In this document: one piece after another, positions 1 to 8,572 of the stretch
Position numbering within the stretch: position 1 is the first letter of the stretch
Layout: the number at the start of each line of letters is the position of its first letter
Source of the DNA: Candidatus Aminicenantota bacterium
Lineage (GTDB): Bacteria; Acidobacteriota; Aminicenantia; Aminicenantales; Aminicenantaceae
Length of the DNA stretch: 18,018 nt
NCBI GenBank assembly: GCA_023135995.1
Contig: JAGLRY010000167.1
Coordinates: 1-18,018, forward strand
Direction of reading: 5' to 3'
Position numbers and translations under genes: made by a program
The notes under the pieces: model-generated
Database searches by the model: none
What the model was told of the DNA's origin: nothing
The model's input: only the letters and a program-made list of their open reading frames with translations

Positions 1-1758
1 TCGCACGCCATAAAGACGAATAAAGACAAGGTTATAACCATTGCTGTACAGGGTAAAATCGCCCCAGCTCAACCCTCGAGTTCATACATCACGACATGGG
101 ATGGGAAACCCAAAATGGCTATCGGTGTCGGCGGCATCAACTATAACCTGAAGATCGGGGATAAAGTCTTTGGTTGGGCCTCAGCCGATAAGGCAACTGT
201 CGGCGTGGCCGCAGAGGGAACAGGTGGTGACAGGTTCCAAAGCGGTTGGCTCACCTATGCAGCTGTAGGGAATGAAGCAAAACTGTTGAGCGGCAAAGCC
301 AAAGGGGAGAAAGGTTTTGTTGTCGGGAAAGTGGGAAGACATGTCCAGCTTCATTTCGAGGATAGCATCCTGGAAAAACTGGCGATCGGCGATACGATTC
401 ATGTCAAAGCCTGTGGAGTAGGTCTTGAGATCGAAGGATTCCAGGATGTCATCGTGCGGCACATTTCACCCGAACTCCTTGAGACGCTGAACATCCAGAA
501 TGTAAACGGAAAGCTTGAAGTTCCGGTGGTTATGGAAGTCCCGGCCAAGATCGTAAGCCGCGGTTGGGGTAACAACTGGAACATCCAGACCTGTTATCCT
601 CCTGATATCAAAAAATTCAACCTGGAAGATCTGCGTTTCGGAGATCTCGTCTTGTTGAAGGATATTCAATCCGACTACGGGCATGGCTACTACATCGGAG
701 GCGGGACTGTCGGTATCGTGTGCACCGGGCCAAGCGACCGCTCCGGCCAGGGTATTGGGGTTATGCCGTTTCTCTCCACACGATTTGGAAAATTGACGGC
801 ACGGATCGATCCCGCAGCAAACCTCGGAAAATATTTCGGCATCAGCCCAAAGAAAGTTGTGCACAAAGTCAATTCGGGCAATCTAAAAACAAACGCGGAC
901 AGACTGATCGTTACTGCTGTTCAAGGTGTCGTCCAACCTCCAAGGTCGGGTGGATTAGACACAACCTATGATGGGAAGCCACAGCTTGACATAGGCATGG
1001 CATCGATAAATTACACGGTCTCGGTCGGAGACTCTACCTATGGATGGGCGAGCACCGACCATGTGGAGCCCGATGTCACTTTCCAGGGGCGTGACAATCC
1101 CTCTCCTGGGAGGTGTGCTGTTGCTATTCTGGCCTGCATCGGAAACGAAGCTGAAGTGATCTCTGGAGATGCAAAGGGCACCAAAGGCATCTACCTCGGT
1201 AGACACGCCGGTGCGGACGACCTAGTTTGGTTCCCCAAGGATTCTCTTGAGAATCTCACTTTGAACGACACAATCCAGGTTAAAGCAAAAGGAGTGGGAC
1301 TGAAGATCGAGGGCTTTGAGGATGTGAAAACCAGCAAGCTTTCTCCTGAGCTCCTGGAGAAGATGGGAGTGACAATAGAAGGGGATCAACTGGTAGTCCC
1401 TGTTGCGATGGAAGTTCCGGGACATATCATGGGTTCAGGAATCGGAGCAGGATTTGTCGAATCTCTGGATTATGACATTCAGACGACCTGTCCGGAAACC
1501 GTAAAGAAATATGGATTAAAAAGACTCAGGCTTGGGGATGTGGTGGCCATCAGAGATCATTATGACTTTTACGGCACGGGACGGTATGAAGGCGCCGTGA
1601 CTATCGGCGTCTGCATCCATGGATGGAGCCAGATAGCCGGGCATGGTCCCGGTTTAAATCCCATTCTCAGCGCCTTACCGGGTCGGATAAAGGTCAAGAT
1701 CGACCCTAACGCTAACACAGCATATTATCTAGGGATTAAAGAAAAACCCAGCCAATAA
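1..1758 (+). CDS. Tandem DUF4438 protein, 5' end outside the window
   Basis: The reading frame is open from base 1, so the ATG at 115 is internal: the codons before it already encode the unit's conserved opening (KTNKDKVITIAVQGKI). The visible 585 residues are two copies of a unit of about 291 residues. The second opening (KTNADRLIVTAVQGVV) starts at about 886, 873 bases after the first. Both copies keep GNEA..SG.AKG.KG, GVGLEIEGF/GVGLKIEGF, SPELLE, VPVxMEVP and a closing IDP.AN..YxGI. This matches what I remember of DUF4438, usually a single unit of about 300 residues and of unknown function. Copy 2 keeps the DHVEP (1057-1071) and GHGPG (1639-1653) motifs. Copy 1 has DKATV and GQGIG at these places. 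No signal peptide or membrane segment is visible, but the N-terminus is missing. The stop is TAA at 1756-1758. Family confidence is good; the biochemical role is unknown. Confidence 0.85.
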   Translation, partial: SHAIKTNKDKVITIAVQGKIAPAQPSSSYITTWDGKPKMAIGVGGINYNLKIGDKVFGWASADKATVGVAAEGTGGDRFQSGWLTYAAVGNEAKLLSGKAKGEKGFVVGKVGRHVQLHFEDSILEKLAIGDTIHVKACGVGLEIEGFQDVIVRHISPELLETLNIQNVNGKLEVPVVMEVPAKIVSRGWGNNWNIQTCYPPDIKKFNLEDLRFGDLVLLKDIQSDYGHGYYIGGGTVGIVCTGPSDRSGQGIGVMPFLSTRFGKLTARIDPAANLGKYFGISPKKVVHKVNSGNLKTNADRLIVTAVQGVVQPPRSGGLDTTYDGKPQLDIGMASINYTVSVGDSTYGWASTDHVEPDVTFQGRDNPSPGRCAVAILACIGNEAEVISGDAKGTKGIYLGRHAGADDLVWFPKDSLENLTLNDTIQVKAKGVGLKIEGFEDVKTSKLSPELLEKMGVTIEGDQLVVPVAMEVPGHIMGSGIGAGFVESLDYDIQTTCPETVKKYGLKRLRLGDVVAIRDHYDFYGTGRYEGAVTIGVCIHGWSQIAGHGPGLNPILSALPGRIKVKIDPNANTAYYLGIKEKPSQ

Positions 1759-1836
1759 GTTACACCGTCGGCAGTTTTTATGAATAATCAACCCAGACTA
1801 TTCACGAGCTAAAATTACTGCAGATCCCTATTCTCT

Positions 1837-2187
1837 TTGGAATTGAATGAATTTCAGTTATTCTATGTCCAGCATAATTTTGAAGGCGTATATTGGTCTC
1901 GCCAGGAGGATTGGGACCGGATGAAAGCTGCGTTTGAAGGAAGTTCTTTTTACAAACTTCCCAAGGTACTCCAGTGGTTTACCGGAAACATAGGTTTTCA
2001 CCACATCCATCATGTGAGGCCGCTAATCCCGAACTACAGATTGGAGGAGTGTTACAATTCAGAGCCAGCTTTGCAGAAAATCAAGCCGCTCACTATCCGC
2101 AACAGCCTGAAGTCCCTCCGGTTGCACCTCTGGGATGAAGCCAATCAAAAGCTCATTGGTTTTGGTGTTCTGAAGAATCAACTCTAG
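1837..2187 (+). pseudogene. C-terminal remnant of a fatty acid desaturase
   Basis: The 116 codons from a TTG at 1837 match the C-terminal third of membrane acyl-lipid desaturases (DesA-like). The key part is FYVQHNFEGVYW, then a Gly-Ser-Ser-Phe-Tyr-Lys-Leu-Pro stretch, then WFTGNIGFHHIHHVRPLIPNY, which carries the third histidine box HHIHH (1999-2013). Complete enzymes are about 330-350 residues and need three His boxes and four membrane spans. The first two boxes and the spans are absent. An in-frame TAA lies at 1810-1812, and nothing desaturase-like is visible between it and the end of the previous gene. There is no Shine-Dalgarno site before the TTG. I read it as a decayed, 5'-truncated gene that cannot desaturate lipids. 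A short expressed protein cannot be excluded, since the remaining frame is intact to its TAG. Confidence 0.8.
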
Positions 2188-2312
2188 CAAAATTGATTTC
2201 GATGAAAAATCCATAAGTAAATAACATTTCCTAGCATCATTCCGACGAATACAATAAAATAGAAAAACTGATTCCACAAAAATTCTGATTATTTATGTTG
2301 GGAGACTTAAGT

Positions 2313-5300
2313 ATGCGTGTAAAAATTGGTTTCTTGACCACATTGGCCATTTTGTCCGTATTCATTACAGGAATTGTTAGAGCACAAGAAAATGCCTCGA
2401 GCAACGAGGTGTATTCACCTGATTTGTTCAAAGGGCTCAAATACCGGATGGTGGGGCCCTCAAGGGGCGGACGGGTGACAGCAGTGGCTGGTCATCGGGA
2501 ACAGCCGTTCACTTTTTACATGGGAGCATCGGGGGGTGGTGTGTGGAAGACAACCAATTATGGTTCAACATGGAAATGCGTCTCTGACGGCTTTTTCGCA
2601 ACGGGTTCGATCGGTGCCATCCGGGTCGCTGATTCGGATCCCAATGTTGTTTATGTGTCAACCGGTTCGGACGGACTCCGCAGCAATGTCATTATCGGAA
2701 AGGGCGTCTATAAGTCGACGAATGCTGGAAAGACCTGGACTCTCCTTGGACTCGAAAAGACGGGGAATTCCGGAGCTGTTCTCATCCACCCGGAGGATCC
2801 GGAACTGGCCTATGTGGCCACTATCGGGAATCCTTTTGTGCCGAATCCCGAACGGGGCGTTTATCGCACAAAAGACGGCGGCACGACCTGGGAGAAAGTC
2901 CTCTTTATTTCTGATAAAACGGGTGCCGTGGACCTTGAGTTTGCACCGGACGATCCGAATACGGTCTATGCAACCATGTGGCGAGCAGAGAGAAAACCCT
3001 GGACTATCATCAGTGGCGGCATGGAAGGTGGTTTTTATAAGAGTGTCGATGGAGGGGACAATTGGACACAGTTGACCAACGGGCTCCCCCAAGGCCTTCG
3101 GGGGAAGAGCGATCTTGCTGTTTCGGCGGCTGATCCCAACCGAGTTTATGTGCTTATGGAAGCGCCCGGGAAAGAAGGCGGTCTCTACCGTTCCGACGAC
3201 CGGGGCGATACCTGGACCCAAGTGACGGATTACCAGCCTATCCGGAACCGTCCCTTCTACTATAACAACCTGGACGCACACCCAAAAAATCCGGACATCC
3301 TGTGGGCACAGGCCAATGGATTTCATAAATCGACTGACGGGGGCAAGACCTGGAAATCATACCCTACTCCTCATGGAGATAACCACGACATGTGGATCAA
3401 TCCCGACAATCCGGATATTTTTATCCAATCCAACGATGGCGGAGCTAACGTAACTCTGGACGGAGGCAAAACCTGGTCCACACAATACAACCAACCCACG
3501 GCCGAGCTCTACCAGGTGGACATCAGTGATGACTTCCCTTATCGGCTTTATGCAGGTCAACAGGACAACACAACGATCTCCGTCCCCAGTTTTCCGCCGC
3601 TCAATCTGCCAGGGGGATATACAGCCCTGTGGGAGGCGCATGGTGGATGCGAGACAGGACCGGCGGTTCCCAAACCGGGTGATCCGGATATTGTTTATGC
3701 CAACTGCAAAGGGCGTTTTGGCGTCTACAATCGGCGGACCGGACAGGAACAACAATACTACGTGGGGTTCTGGAATATCTATGGCCACAACCCTAAGGAT
3801 CTGGCCTTCCGGTTCCAGAGGGTTGCACCGATCCATGTCTCTCCGCATAATCCAGATAAGGTCTACCACACCTCGCAATATGTTCATGTCACAACGAATG
3901 GAGGCCAGACCTGGGAGACCATTTCGCCGGATCTCACGGCGTTCACACCGGAAACGCAGGTGAGATCAGGGGAACCCATTACAAATGACATCACCGGGGA
4001 GGAACACTTCAGCGTTATCTATGAAATTCAAGAATCGCCGCATGAGTCCGGTATGATCTGGGTCGGCGCCAACGATGGGCCCATCCATATCACGCATGAT
4101 GGCGGCGAGAATTGGAAAGAAGTTACGCCGCCAGAGCTTGGCCCATACGGGCGGGTGCAGCAGATCGAAGTCTCACCTCACGTTCCCTCAAAGGCCTATG
4201 CATGCATTCTGCGCTATCAGTTGGGTGATTTTGAACCGCACGCCTATAAGACCGAAAACTACGGGGAGACATGGACGCGAATCACAACAGGCACCAATGG
4301 GATCCCCGGGGAATTCCCGGTTCGAGTCGTGCGTGAAGATCCCAGCCGGGAGGGATTGCTTTATGCAGGAACCGAGTTCGGTATGTTTATATCCTTCGAT
4401 GACGGACAGCATTGGCAAAGTTTTCAGCTTAATCTTCCGGTGACACCGGTGACTGACATCAAGATTGTGGACAAAGACCTGGTGCTCTCGACTATGGGAC
4501 GGAGCTTCTGGATCCTTTACGACCTGACCCCTCTGCATGAGATCTCTGAACAAATCGTTGCGAGTACAGCATATCTGTTCAGCGTTAAAGCTCCCCACCG
4601 GATCTATGGGGGGCGTTTCTCTCGTCGTCCAAGCGGACCCGAAGTCCCCCAGTATCCGAATCCCGGGGCAAATATCGATTACTACTTGGCGGCTGAGCCA
4701 GAGGAGGAGATCAAGCTCGAGATCCTCGATGTTGAAGGAAACCTGGTTCGCGAATTCTCCAGTGAAGAAAAGAAGATAACGCTGCCAGAAGGAAGTGGTC
4801 AGAGAGATAGTGCGAGAGAGGAGGAGCGTGGCAAGATGCGCCCTCGCCCCAGGCTTGCAAAGAACGCGGGTTTGCACCGCTTTGTCTGGAACCTCCGCTA
4901 TCCTGGCCCATGGCATGAGGATCCAGAACGGTCGGAGAGGTCAGACCCGATGGTCCCTCCGGGGATGTATCAAGCGCGACTGACTGTGGGCAATTGGAGC
5001 AGCGGTGTCTCTTTCGAAGTTAAGATGGACCCGCGAGTCCTCAAAGAAGGGATCACAGAGGCCGATGTAAGTGCCCAGGCGGAATTTGCTCTGAAAGTGC
5101 GAGACACGCTGAGTCATGCGCGTCGTGTGGCGGCTAAAGTTGAAAAAGCGATCAAAGATAAGGGCAAAGGCGAAGAAATTCTTGCGGCGGTCAAGAAACA
5201 ACTCATTTCCGATCCTGGCCGCTATGCGCAGCCCATGCTGCTTGACCAACTCGAATACTTTTACTCGAACTTGATCCGAGCTGACCAGAGGCCCGGTCAA

Positions 5301-5369
5301 GATGCATACGATCGTTACGAGGAGCTGAACAGCGCGCTCCAAGAACAGATCAAGAAGCTCGAGCAATAA
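2313..5369 (+). CDS. Exported Asp-box (BNR/VPS10-sortilin-like) beta-propeller protein
   Basis: The start is the ATG at 2313, because GGGAG at 2300-2304 sits 8 bases before it. An ATG at 2295 in the same frame has no such site. The 1018-residue product opens with a classical signal peptide (Arg-Val-Lys, hydrophobic stretch, VRA/QEN, predicted cut near residue 24). Eleven Asp boxes of the form [ST]xDxGxTW follow, for example STNAGKTW, TKDGGTTW, SVDGGDNW, STDGGKTW, TTNGGQTW and SFDDGQHW. They spread over roughly residues 70-700, enough for one or two beta-propellers of the sortilin/VPS10 or Ycf48-like kind. The C-terminal 300 residues hold a charged linker (EEERGKMRPRPR), then GLHRFVWNLRYPGP and a PPGMYQARLTVG segment that resembles a FlgD/Ig-like fold, then a helical tail. 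Such proteins are often annotated as glycosyl hydrolases, but no catalytic residues can be assigned here. A role in binding or breaking down extracellular polymers is inference. Confidence 0.88.
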   Translation: MRVKIGFLTTLAILSVFITGIVRAQENASSNEVYSPDLFKGLKYRMVGPSRGGRVTAVAGHREQPFTFYMGASGGGVWKTTNYGSTWKCVSDGFFATGSIGAIRVADSDPNVVYVSTGSDGLRSNVIIGKGVYKSTNAGKTWTLLGLEKTGNSGAVLIHPEDPELAYVATIGNPFVPNPERGVYRTKDGGTTWEKVLFISDKTGAVDLEFAPDDPNTVYATMWRAERKPWTIISGGMEGGFYKSVDGGDNWTQLTNGLPQGLRGKSDLAVSAADPNRVYVLMEAPGKEGGLYRSDDRGDTWTQVTDYQPIRNRPFYYNNLDAHPKNPDILWAQANGFHKSTDGGKTWKSYPTPHGDNHDMWINPDNPDIFIQSNDGGANVTLDGGKTWSTQYNQPTAELYQVDISDDFPYRLYAGQQDNTTISVPSFPPLNLPGGYTALWEAHGGCETGPAVPKPGDPDIVYANCKGRFGVYNRRTGQEQQYYVGFWNIYGHNPKDLAFRFQRVAPIHVSPHNPDKVYHTSQYVHVTTNGGQTWETISPDLTAFTPETQVRSGEPITNDITGEEHFSVIYEIQESPHESGMIWVGANDGPIHITHDGGENWKEVTPPELGPYGRVQQIEVSPHVPSKAYACILRYQLGDFEPHAYKTENYGETWTRITTGTNGIPGEFPVRVVREDPSREGLLYAGTEFGMFISFDDGQHWQSFQLNLPVTPVTDIKIVDKDLVLSTMGRSFWILYDLTPLHEISEQIVASTAYLFSVKAPHRIYGGRFSRRPSGPEVPQYPNPGANIDYYLAAEPEEEIKLEILDVEGNLVREFSSEEKKITLPEGSGQRDSAREEERGKMRPRPRLAKNAGLHRFVWNLRYPGPWHEDPERSERSDPMVPPGMYQARLTVGNWSSGVSFEVKMDPRVLKEGITEADVSAQAEFALKVRDTLSHARRVAAKVEKAIKDKGKGEEILAAVKKQLISDPGRYAQPMLLDQLEYFYSNLIRADQRPGQDAYDRYEELNSALQEQIKKLEQ

Positions 5370-5448
5370 TGGCAAGAAAATCATCCGATACCACAGCGAA
5401 TTCTCAAACCAGTACTCAACTTGCTCGTGATCTGGGATTCTGGAAGGA

Positions 5449-6600
5449 TTAGTCATTCTCAGAGGACACAAAATCCGCTAACTGTACAACCTTCACATCC
5501 ATACATTCCGCCAATAGTGCATCGAGAAATCCTTTATGAGAGGCTCCGATGACCACCAACATTTTTTTGCCCGGATGAAGAGCCATAGCTCTGCGGATGT
5601 TCGCAGCAATACCTAGGTTCCTGACATCCCAGTAGGCTGTTCTTGTTTGGGCCAATCCAGAAGGGAGTTTTGCCTTGAAGAGGATTTGCCATTGGCTATC
5701 AATATCTTTATGCACATATTCTTCAGAGTTGAGATAAACATAGAGCGATAGTAAATTCCCGGATGCGTAGGCTTCGGTTTGAATCCCTGTTAATTCTTCA
5801 TAAAGAGCCTTCCACGGTTGACTCTTTAAGTATTCATTATTTTCCAATTCTTTGGATAACGCATCTGCGACCTTTACGAAATCTTCCTTGTCACGATGAT
5901 CATTTATGGCATAAATCCTCTGGTGGTTGAGTCTGGTGGCCAGAGCGATTCCGATGCTGACGTTCTCATTGGGGCTTTGGATGTGCTTGGAGAAATAATC
6001 GAGGACATCTGCATCCAGTCCGTCGATATTAGTGCGCATGGCTTCGCGCAAATAAGACCATTGCAACAGAGCAGAGTAGATATCGTTTGCAGAAAGGAAA
6101 TGGAGCACGAGCTCTTTGCGTACCTGATTAAGCTCTCTACTCTTCTGTCTTACTTCAATGCTCTCCAATAATTCTCCAACTTTGGCATTGGCGTCAAACC
6201 AGCTCACATTGAGAGAGGCACGTGTCTTTTTCCCGAATTCGGCAGTCCTCTGGCCAACCTCCTTTAATATCTCAGAGTTGGCCTCTCCGGAATTGACCAT
6301 ATCTCGAATAACAATCGGAGCTAAGGATTCAATCCCTATGAGATCCGGTTTATATTTTTCCAAAACATTCAGAAGCCGATCCAAAACATCATGGTTGAAA
6401 TCATCGCCGTAACTCCGGAGATGGACGGTCCCCAAAACCAAGACTTGAGAGGCCTCAGCCTCTGATATTTTGGCTGCCGGCACCTTCGCATCTTTATGGA
6501 AAGGGCTTGACTGAGCAAACATTCCAGATACGCTTAGAGAACACAACCAAAGAATGGCCATCAGGTTGACGCAAAAGGACATTCCGTTTCTTTGTGACAC
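5449..6600 (-). CDS. Exported DUF5694 / TraB-Tiki-like protein
   Basis: The start is a GTG at 6600, fixed by AGGAGG five bases upstream (- strand sequence AGGAGGAGATA then GTG). The next ATG, at 6582, is too far from this site. The 383-residue product starts with a signal peptide (MAILWLCSLSVSGMFAQ, probable cut after Gln30 or nearby). The mature part begins with VLVLGTVHLR (GTVH, residues 57-60) and LIGIES (Glu91), and near its end has VVIGASHKGFLDALL (GASH, 352-355). This paired GxxH plus Glu layout is that of the TraB/GumN/Tiki superfamily, whose Tiki members are metal-dependent proteases. The strong LGTVHLRSYGDDFNHDVLDRL start is what I recall of DUF5694. It is convergent with the Asp-box gene, with 79 bases between them. 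The fold is fairly sure; the substrate and even the activity are unknown. Confidence 0.78.
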   Translation of the reverse strand: MSQRNGMSFCVNLMAILWLCSLSVSGMFAQSSPFHKDAKVPAAKISEAEASQVLVLGTVHLRSYGDDFNHDVLDRLLNVLEKYKPDLIGIESLAPIVIRDMVNSGEANSEILKEVGQRTAEFGKKTRASLNVSWFDANAKVGELLESIEVRQKSRELNQVRKELVLHFLSANDIYSALLQWSYLREAMRTNIDGLDADVLDYFSKHIQSPNENVSIGIALATRLNHQRIYAINDHRDKEDFVKVADALSKELENNEYLKSQPWKALYEELTGIQTEAYASGNLLSLYVYLNSEEYVHKDIDSQWQILFKAKLPSGLAQTRTAYWDVRNLGIAANIRRAMALHPGKKMLVVIGASHKGFLDALLAECMDVKVVQLADFVSSEND

Positions 6601-6680
6601 TATCTCCTCCTGGACATGAAAATCATTCTCTCAAAACCTTAATGTTTACAAACTGTGTTTCTATGTATAACGGAACTGGC

Positions 6681-6784
6681 TTTAAAAAAGATCGCTGAGC
6701 AGAAGAATGTTTAGTTCTGAATGTATAGCTTCGACCAACAAAAGCACATTATCATTCTCTGCTTAGAGGAGCGATTTTAATACC
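6681..6784. repeat. Imperfect inverted repeat, about 100 bp
   Basis: The left arm reads AAAAAAGATCGCT then GAGCAGAAGAATG (6684-6709). The reverse complement of 6753-6780 reads TTAAAATCGCT, a 5-base insert, then AAGCAGAGAATG. The arms therefore share TCGCT and (A/G)AGCAGA..GAATG with small indels, around a spacer of about 43 bases. It could be a decayed MITE-like element or a folded leader. There is no flanking target duplication that I can defend. Confidence 0.35.
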
Positions 6785-6791
6785 AAAATTG

Positions 6792-6806
6792 TAGGTCTAA
6801 GACCTA
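6792..6806. promoter_or_regulatory. Perfect 15-bp palindrome, possible operator
   Basis: TAGGTCT-A-AGACCTA has seven-base arms around one central base. It lies about 190 bases upstream of the DUF5694 start and about 95 bases past the end of the XRE regulator gene. The size and symmetry suit a dimeric HTH regulator, and the neighbouring XRE protein is an obvious candidate. That link is inference only. Confidence 0.35.
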
Positions 6807-6900
6807 ATTCAACCCTCATTTCACAGGGAATTTATTTAGAATGAAGGAGTTACTGAGGCCCGTCCCCAATAAACCAATAAACTGGATTTGTTCTCCAGAT

Positions 6901-7251
6901 CTATTTTTTCTTTTTTAAAGCCCTTAATTCCCTCTTCAGTTTTTTTATCTCATTTTCTTTTCTCTCGAGGAGTTCCATCTCTTTTTTATGCTCTTTCTTC
7001 CGCTTTTCTATGGCTTGAACCCTTTTTTTTAGGGTCCTCTCATCAAAATGAAACAAAAATGATATGGACACTTTTAAGGCTTTAGCTATTTTTTCCAGGG
7101 TATCTAAACCAGGATTTGCGACTTTGCCAGATTCAATCTTGCTGATGTGTGACCGGGAGACACCCGTGGCCTCTTCAATATCTCGCTGGGTTAATCCTCG
7201 TTCCAACCTGAGAATTTTTATTCGCTTTCCTATAAGCGCAGTTATTTTCAT
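6901..7251 (-). CDS. XRE-family HTH regulator with a basic coiled-coil tail
   Basis: This 116-residue protein starts with a canonical Cro/C1-type helix-turn-helix over residues 6-62: GKRIKILRLERGLTQRDIEE, then GVSRSHISKIESGK, then NPGLDTLEKIAKALKVS. The recognition helix lies in VSRSHISKIE. From residue 73 to the end it is an uninterrupted Lys/Glu-rich helix that looks like a coiled coil and ends in KKKK. This is a likely dimerisation segment rather than a ligand-binding domain. The start ATG at 7251 has GGGGAGG a few bases upstream. It is 98 bases downstream of the PLP-enzyme gene on the same strand. A weak hairpin lies between the two, so it may have its own promoter. The target is unknown. 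Confidence 0.88.
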   Translation of the reverse strand: MKITALIGKRIKILRLERGLTQRDIEEATGVSRSHISKIESGKVANPGLDTLEKIAKALKVSISFLFHFDERTLKKRVQAIEKRKKEHKKEMELLERKENEIKKLKRELRALKKKK

Positions 7252-7323
7252 CGTATCCTCCCCAATATAAAGGGTCGCTTATCCCCTACATTGACTTAGG
7301 AAAAGAATATCAATTTGGCACTG

Positions 7324-7343
7324 AAAAAGCAACGTGCTGCTTT
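7324..7343 (-). terminator. Weak candidate rho-independent terminator after the PLP-enzyme gene
   Basis: On the - strand, six bases after the stop codon, AAAGCA-gcacgt-TGCTTT forms a 6-bp stem with a 6-base loop and runs into five T. The stem is short and AT-rich, so termination would be partial at best. Confidence 0.35.
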
Positions 7344-7349
7344 CATTCT

Positions 7350-8471
7350 TTAGTCGATGACGTTTAAAGCTTGTTCCAGATCCTGGATCAGCAAGTCGAC
7401 ATCTTCGACGCCCACAGAAATGCGAACAAGGCTTTCACTGATCCCAGCTTTTGCCCTTGATTCTGGACTAAGGCCGACATGCGTGTTCGTTATCGGCTGG
7501 GTGGCCAGGCTTGTCACCCCCCCAAGGCTTGAAGCCAATTTGATGAATTTTAAGCTGTCCATGAAGGTCTTCGTAGTTTCAAAATCCGCATCCAGGTCAA
7601 AACTCAGCATACCGCCGTACCCATTCATTTGCCGCCTAGCGATCGCATGGTCTGGATTACTCTCCAATCCGGGATAGTATACAGCTTTGACCTTTTCCTG
7701 CCTTTCAAGAAACTTGGCGATTTTTATCGCGCTTTCATTCTGACGTTGAACACGAAGCGACAGAGTCTGTAATCCTCTGAGGGTCAAAAAGGCCGTCAAT
7801 GGATCCATCACTCCTCCCAAAATTTTCCGATATCTCCAGATTGTATTAAAATGTGACTCTTCACAGCAGATGAATCCACCCGTGATATCATGATGGCCCC
7901 CGAGGTATTTGGTGGCACTGTGGATGACCACATCCACGCCATAATCTTTGGGATGTTGATTGACCGGTGAGGCAAAGGTTGAATCCAGCATAACGATGGC
8001 GCCCTTTTTGTGTGCTGCTTCGATCAAAGGCTCGAGGTCTACGACACGGAGCGTCGGATTCGTCGGTGTCTCAAGATAGAGGATCGTCAAACCTTGTTCG
8101 ATCTCGGCAAGAAAGCCTTCGGCATCATAGTAATTGACACCCGATGTGCTGACACCCAGGCGTGGCAAATAGTCATGGAGAAACTCATGAGTCCCACCGT
8201 AGATTTCCCTCTGGAAGACAACCCTGCCATCTTTATCCAAAAGCGCAAGAATCGCTGTCGTGATAGCTGCCATTCCCGACCCAAAGGCAAGGGCATGGGC
8301 ATAGTCTTCGAGTTGAGCCAAGGCCTTTTCAACGGCCTGCACCGTCGGATTATCCCAACGGGAATAGATGTGGCCCGAATGGTTCTGAACCACATCGATC
8401 AGATCGTCAGACTTTGCAAATTTGTAAGTGGCTGTTAAGCACACTGGAGGAATAAGTGGCACGCTTTTCAT
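7350..8471 (-). CDS. Cys/Met metabolism PLP-dependent enzyme (cystathionine gamma-synthase / gamma-lyase type)
   Basis: This 373-residue fold-type I PLP enzyme belongs to the trans-sulfuration family. The visible landmarks, in order, are YSRWDNPT (residues 36-43, phosphate-binding Tyr and Arg from the neighbouring subunit), FGSGMAAI (63-70), YGGTH (91-95, stacking Tyr91), ETPTNPT (134-140), LDSTFASP (Asp163, bonds the ring nitrogen) and SATKYLGGHHDITGG (Lys188, Schiff base). The C-terminal signature is GISESLVRISVGVEDVDLLI. It could make cystathionine from an activated homoserine, or cleave cystathionine, methionine or related thioethers. The sequence alone does not separate these. The ATG at 8471 has AAGGAGAG spaced eight bases upstream. 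The gene follows the carboxyltransferase gene by 101 bases on the same strand and may be co-transcribed, although the two have no obvious shared pathway. Confidence 0.9.
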   Translation of the reverse strand: MKSVPLIPPVCLTATYKFAKSDDLIDVVQNHSGHIYSRWDNPTVQAVEKALAQLEDYAHALAFGSGMAAITTAILALLDKDGRVVFQREIYGGTHEFLHDYLPRLGVSTSGVNYYDAEGFLAEIEQGLTILYLETPTNPTLRVVDLEPLIEAAHKKGAIVMLDSTFASPVNQHPKDYGVDVVIHSATKYLGGHHDITGGFICCEESHFNTIWRYRKILGGVMDPLTAFLTLRGLQTLSLRVQRQNESAIKIAKFLERQEKVKAVYYPGLESNPDHAIARRQMNGYGGMLSFDLDADFETTKTFMDSLKFIKLASSLGGVTSLATQPITNTHVGLSPESRAKAGISESLVRISVGVEDVDLLIQDLEQALNVID

Positions 8472-8572
8472 GGGTTTCTCTCCTTTTTACGAAACATCTC
8501 CCCCACTTTACTCAATAACATGAGGGTGTTTCAATGGAAAAAATAAGCGGATCAAATGAATTTTAATGAATC

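Larger units (their letters stand above)
6601..6900. other. Intergenic stretch between the XRE regulator and the DUF5694 gene
   Basis: These 300 bases contain no convincing gene. They hold the AGGAGG site of the downstream DUF5694 gene (about 6606-6611), an imperfect inverted repeat of about 100 bp and a perfect 15-bp palindrome (both listed separately). No promoter close to the sigma-70 consensus was found for the DUF5694 gene. Confidence 0.6.

Noticed and set aside
115..117. ATG at 115 as the start of the first gene.
   Set aside because: The codons before it encode the conserved opening of the DUF4438 unit, which recurs 291 residues later, so the gene begins upstream of the window.
2141..2163. 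CCAAT/ATTGG hairpin followed by TTTT as a terminator.
   Set aside because: It lies inside the conserved frame of the desaturase remnant, the stem is only 5 bp, and the T run is interrupted at once.
2658..4916. Reverse-strand ORFs of 176-242 codons across the Asp-box gene.
   Set aside because: The + strand frame has a signal peptide and eleven regular Asp boxes. The opposite frames show no motifs and no ribosome sites.
6882..6898. CTGGA/TCCAG hairpin after the XRE gene as a terminator.
   Set aside because: A 5-bp stem with a 7-base loop and no continuous T run is too weak to call.
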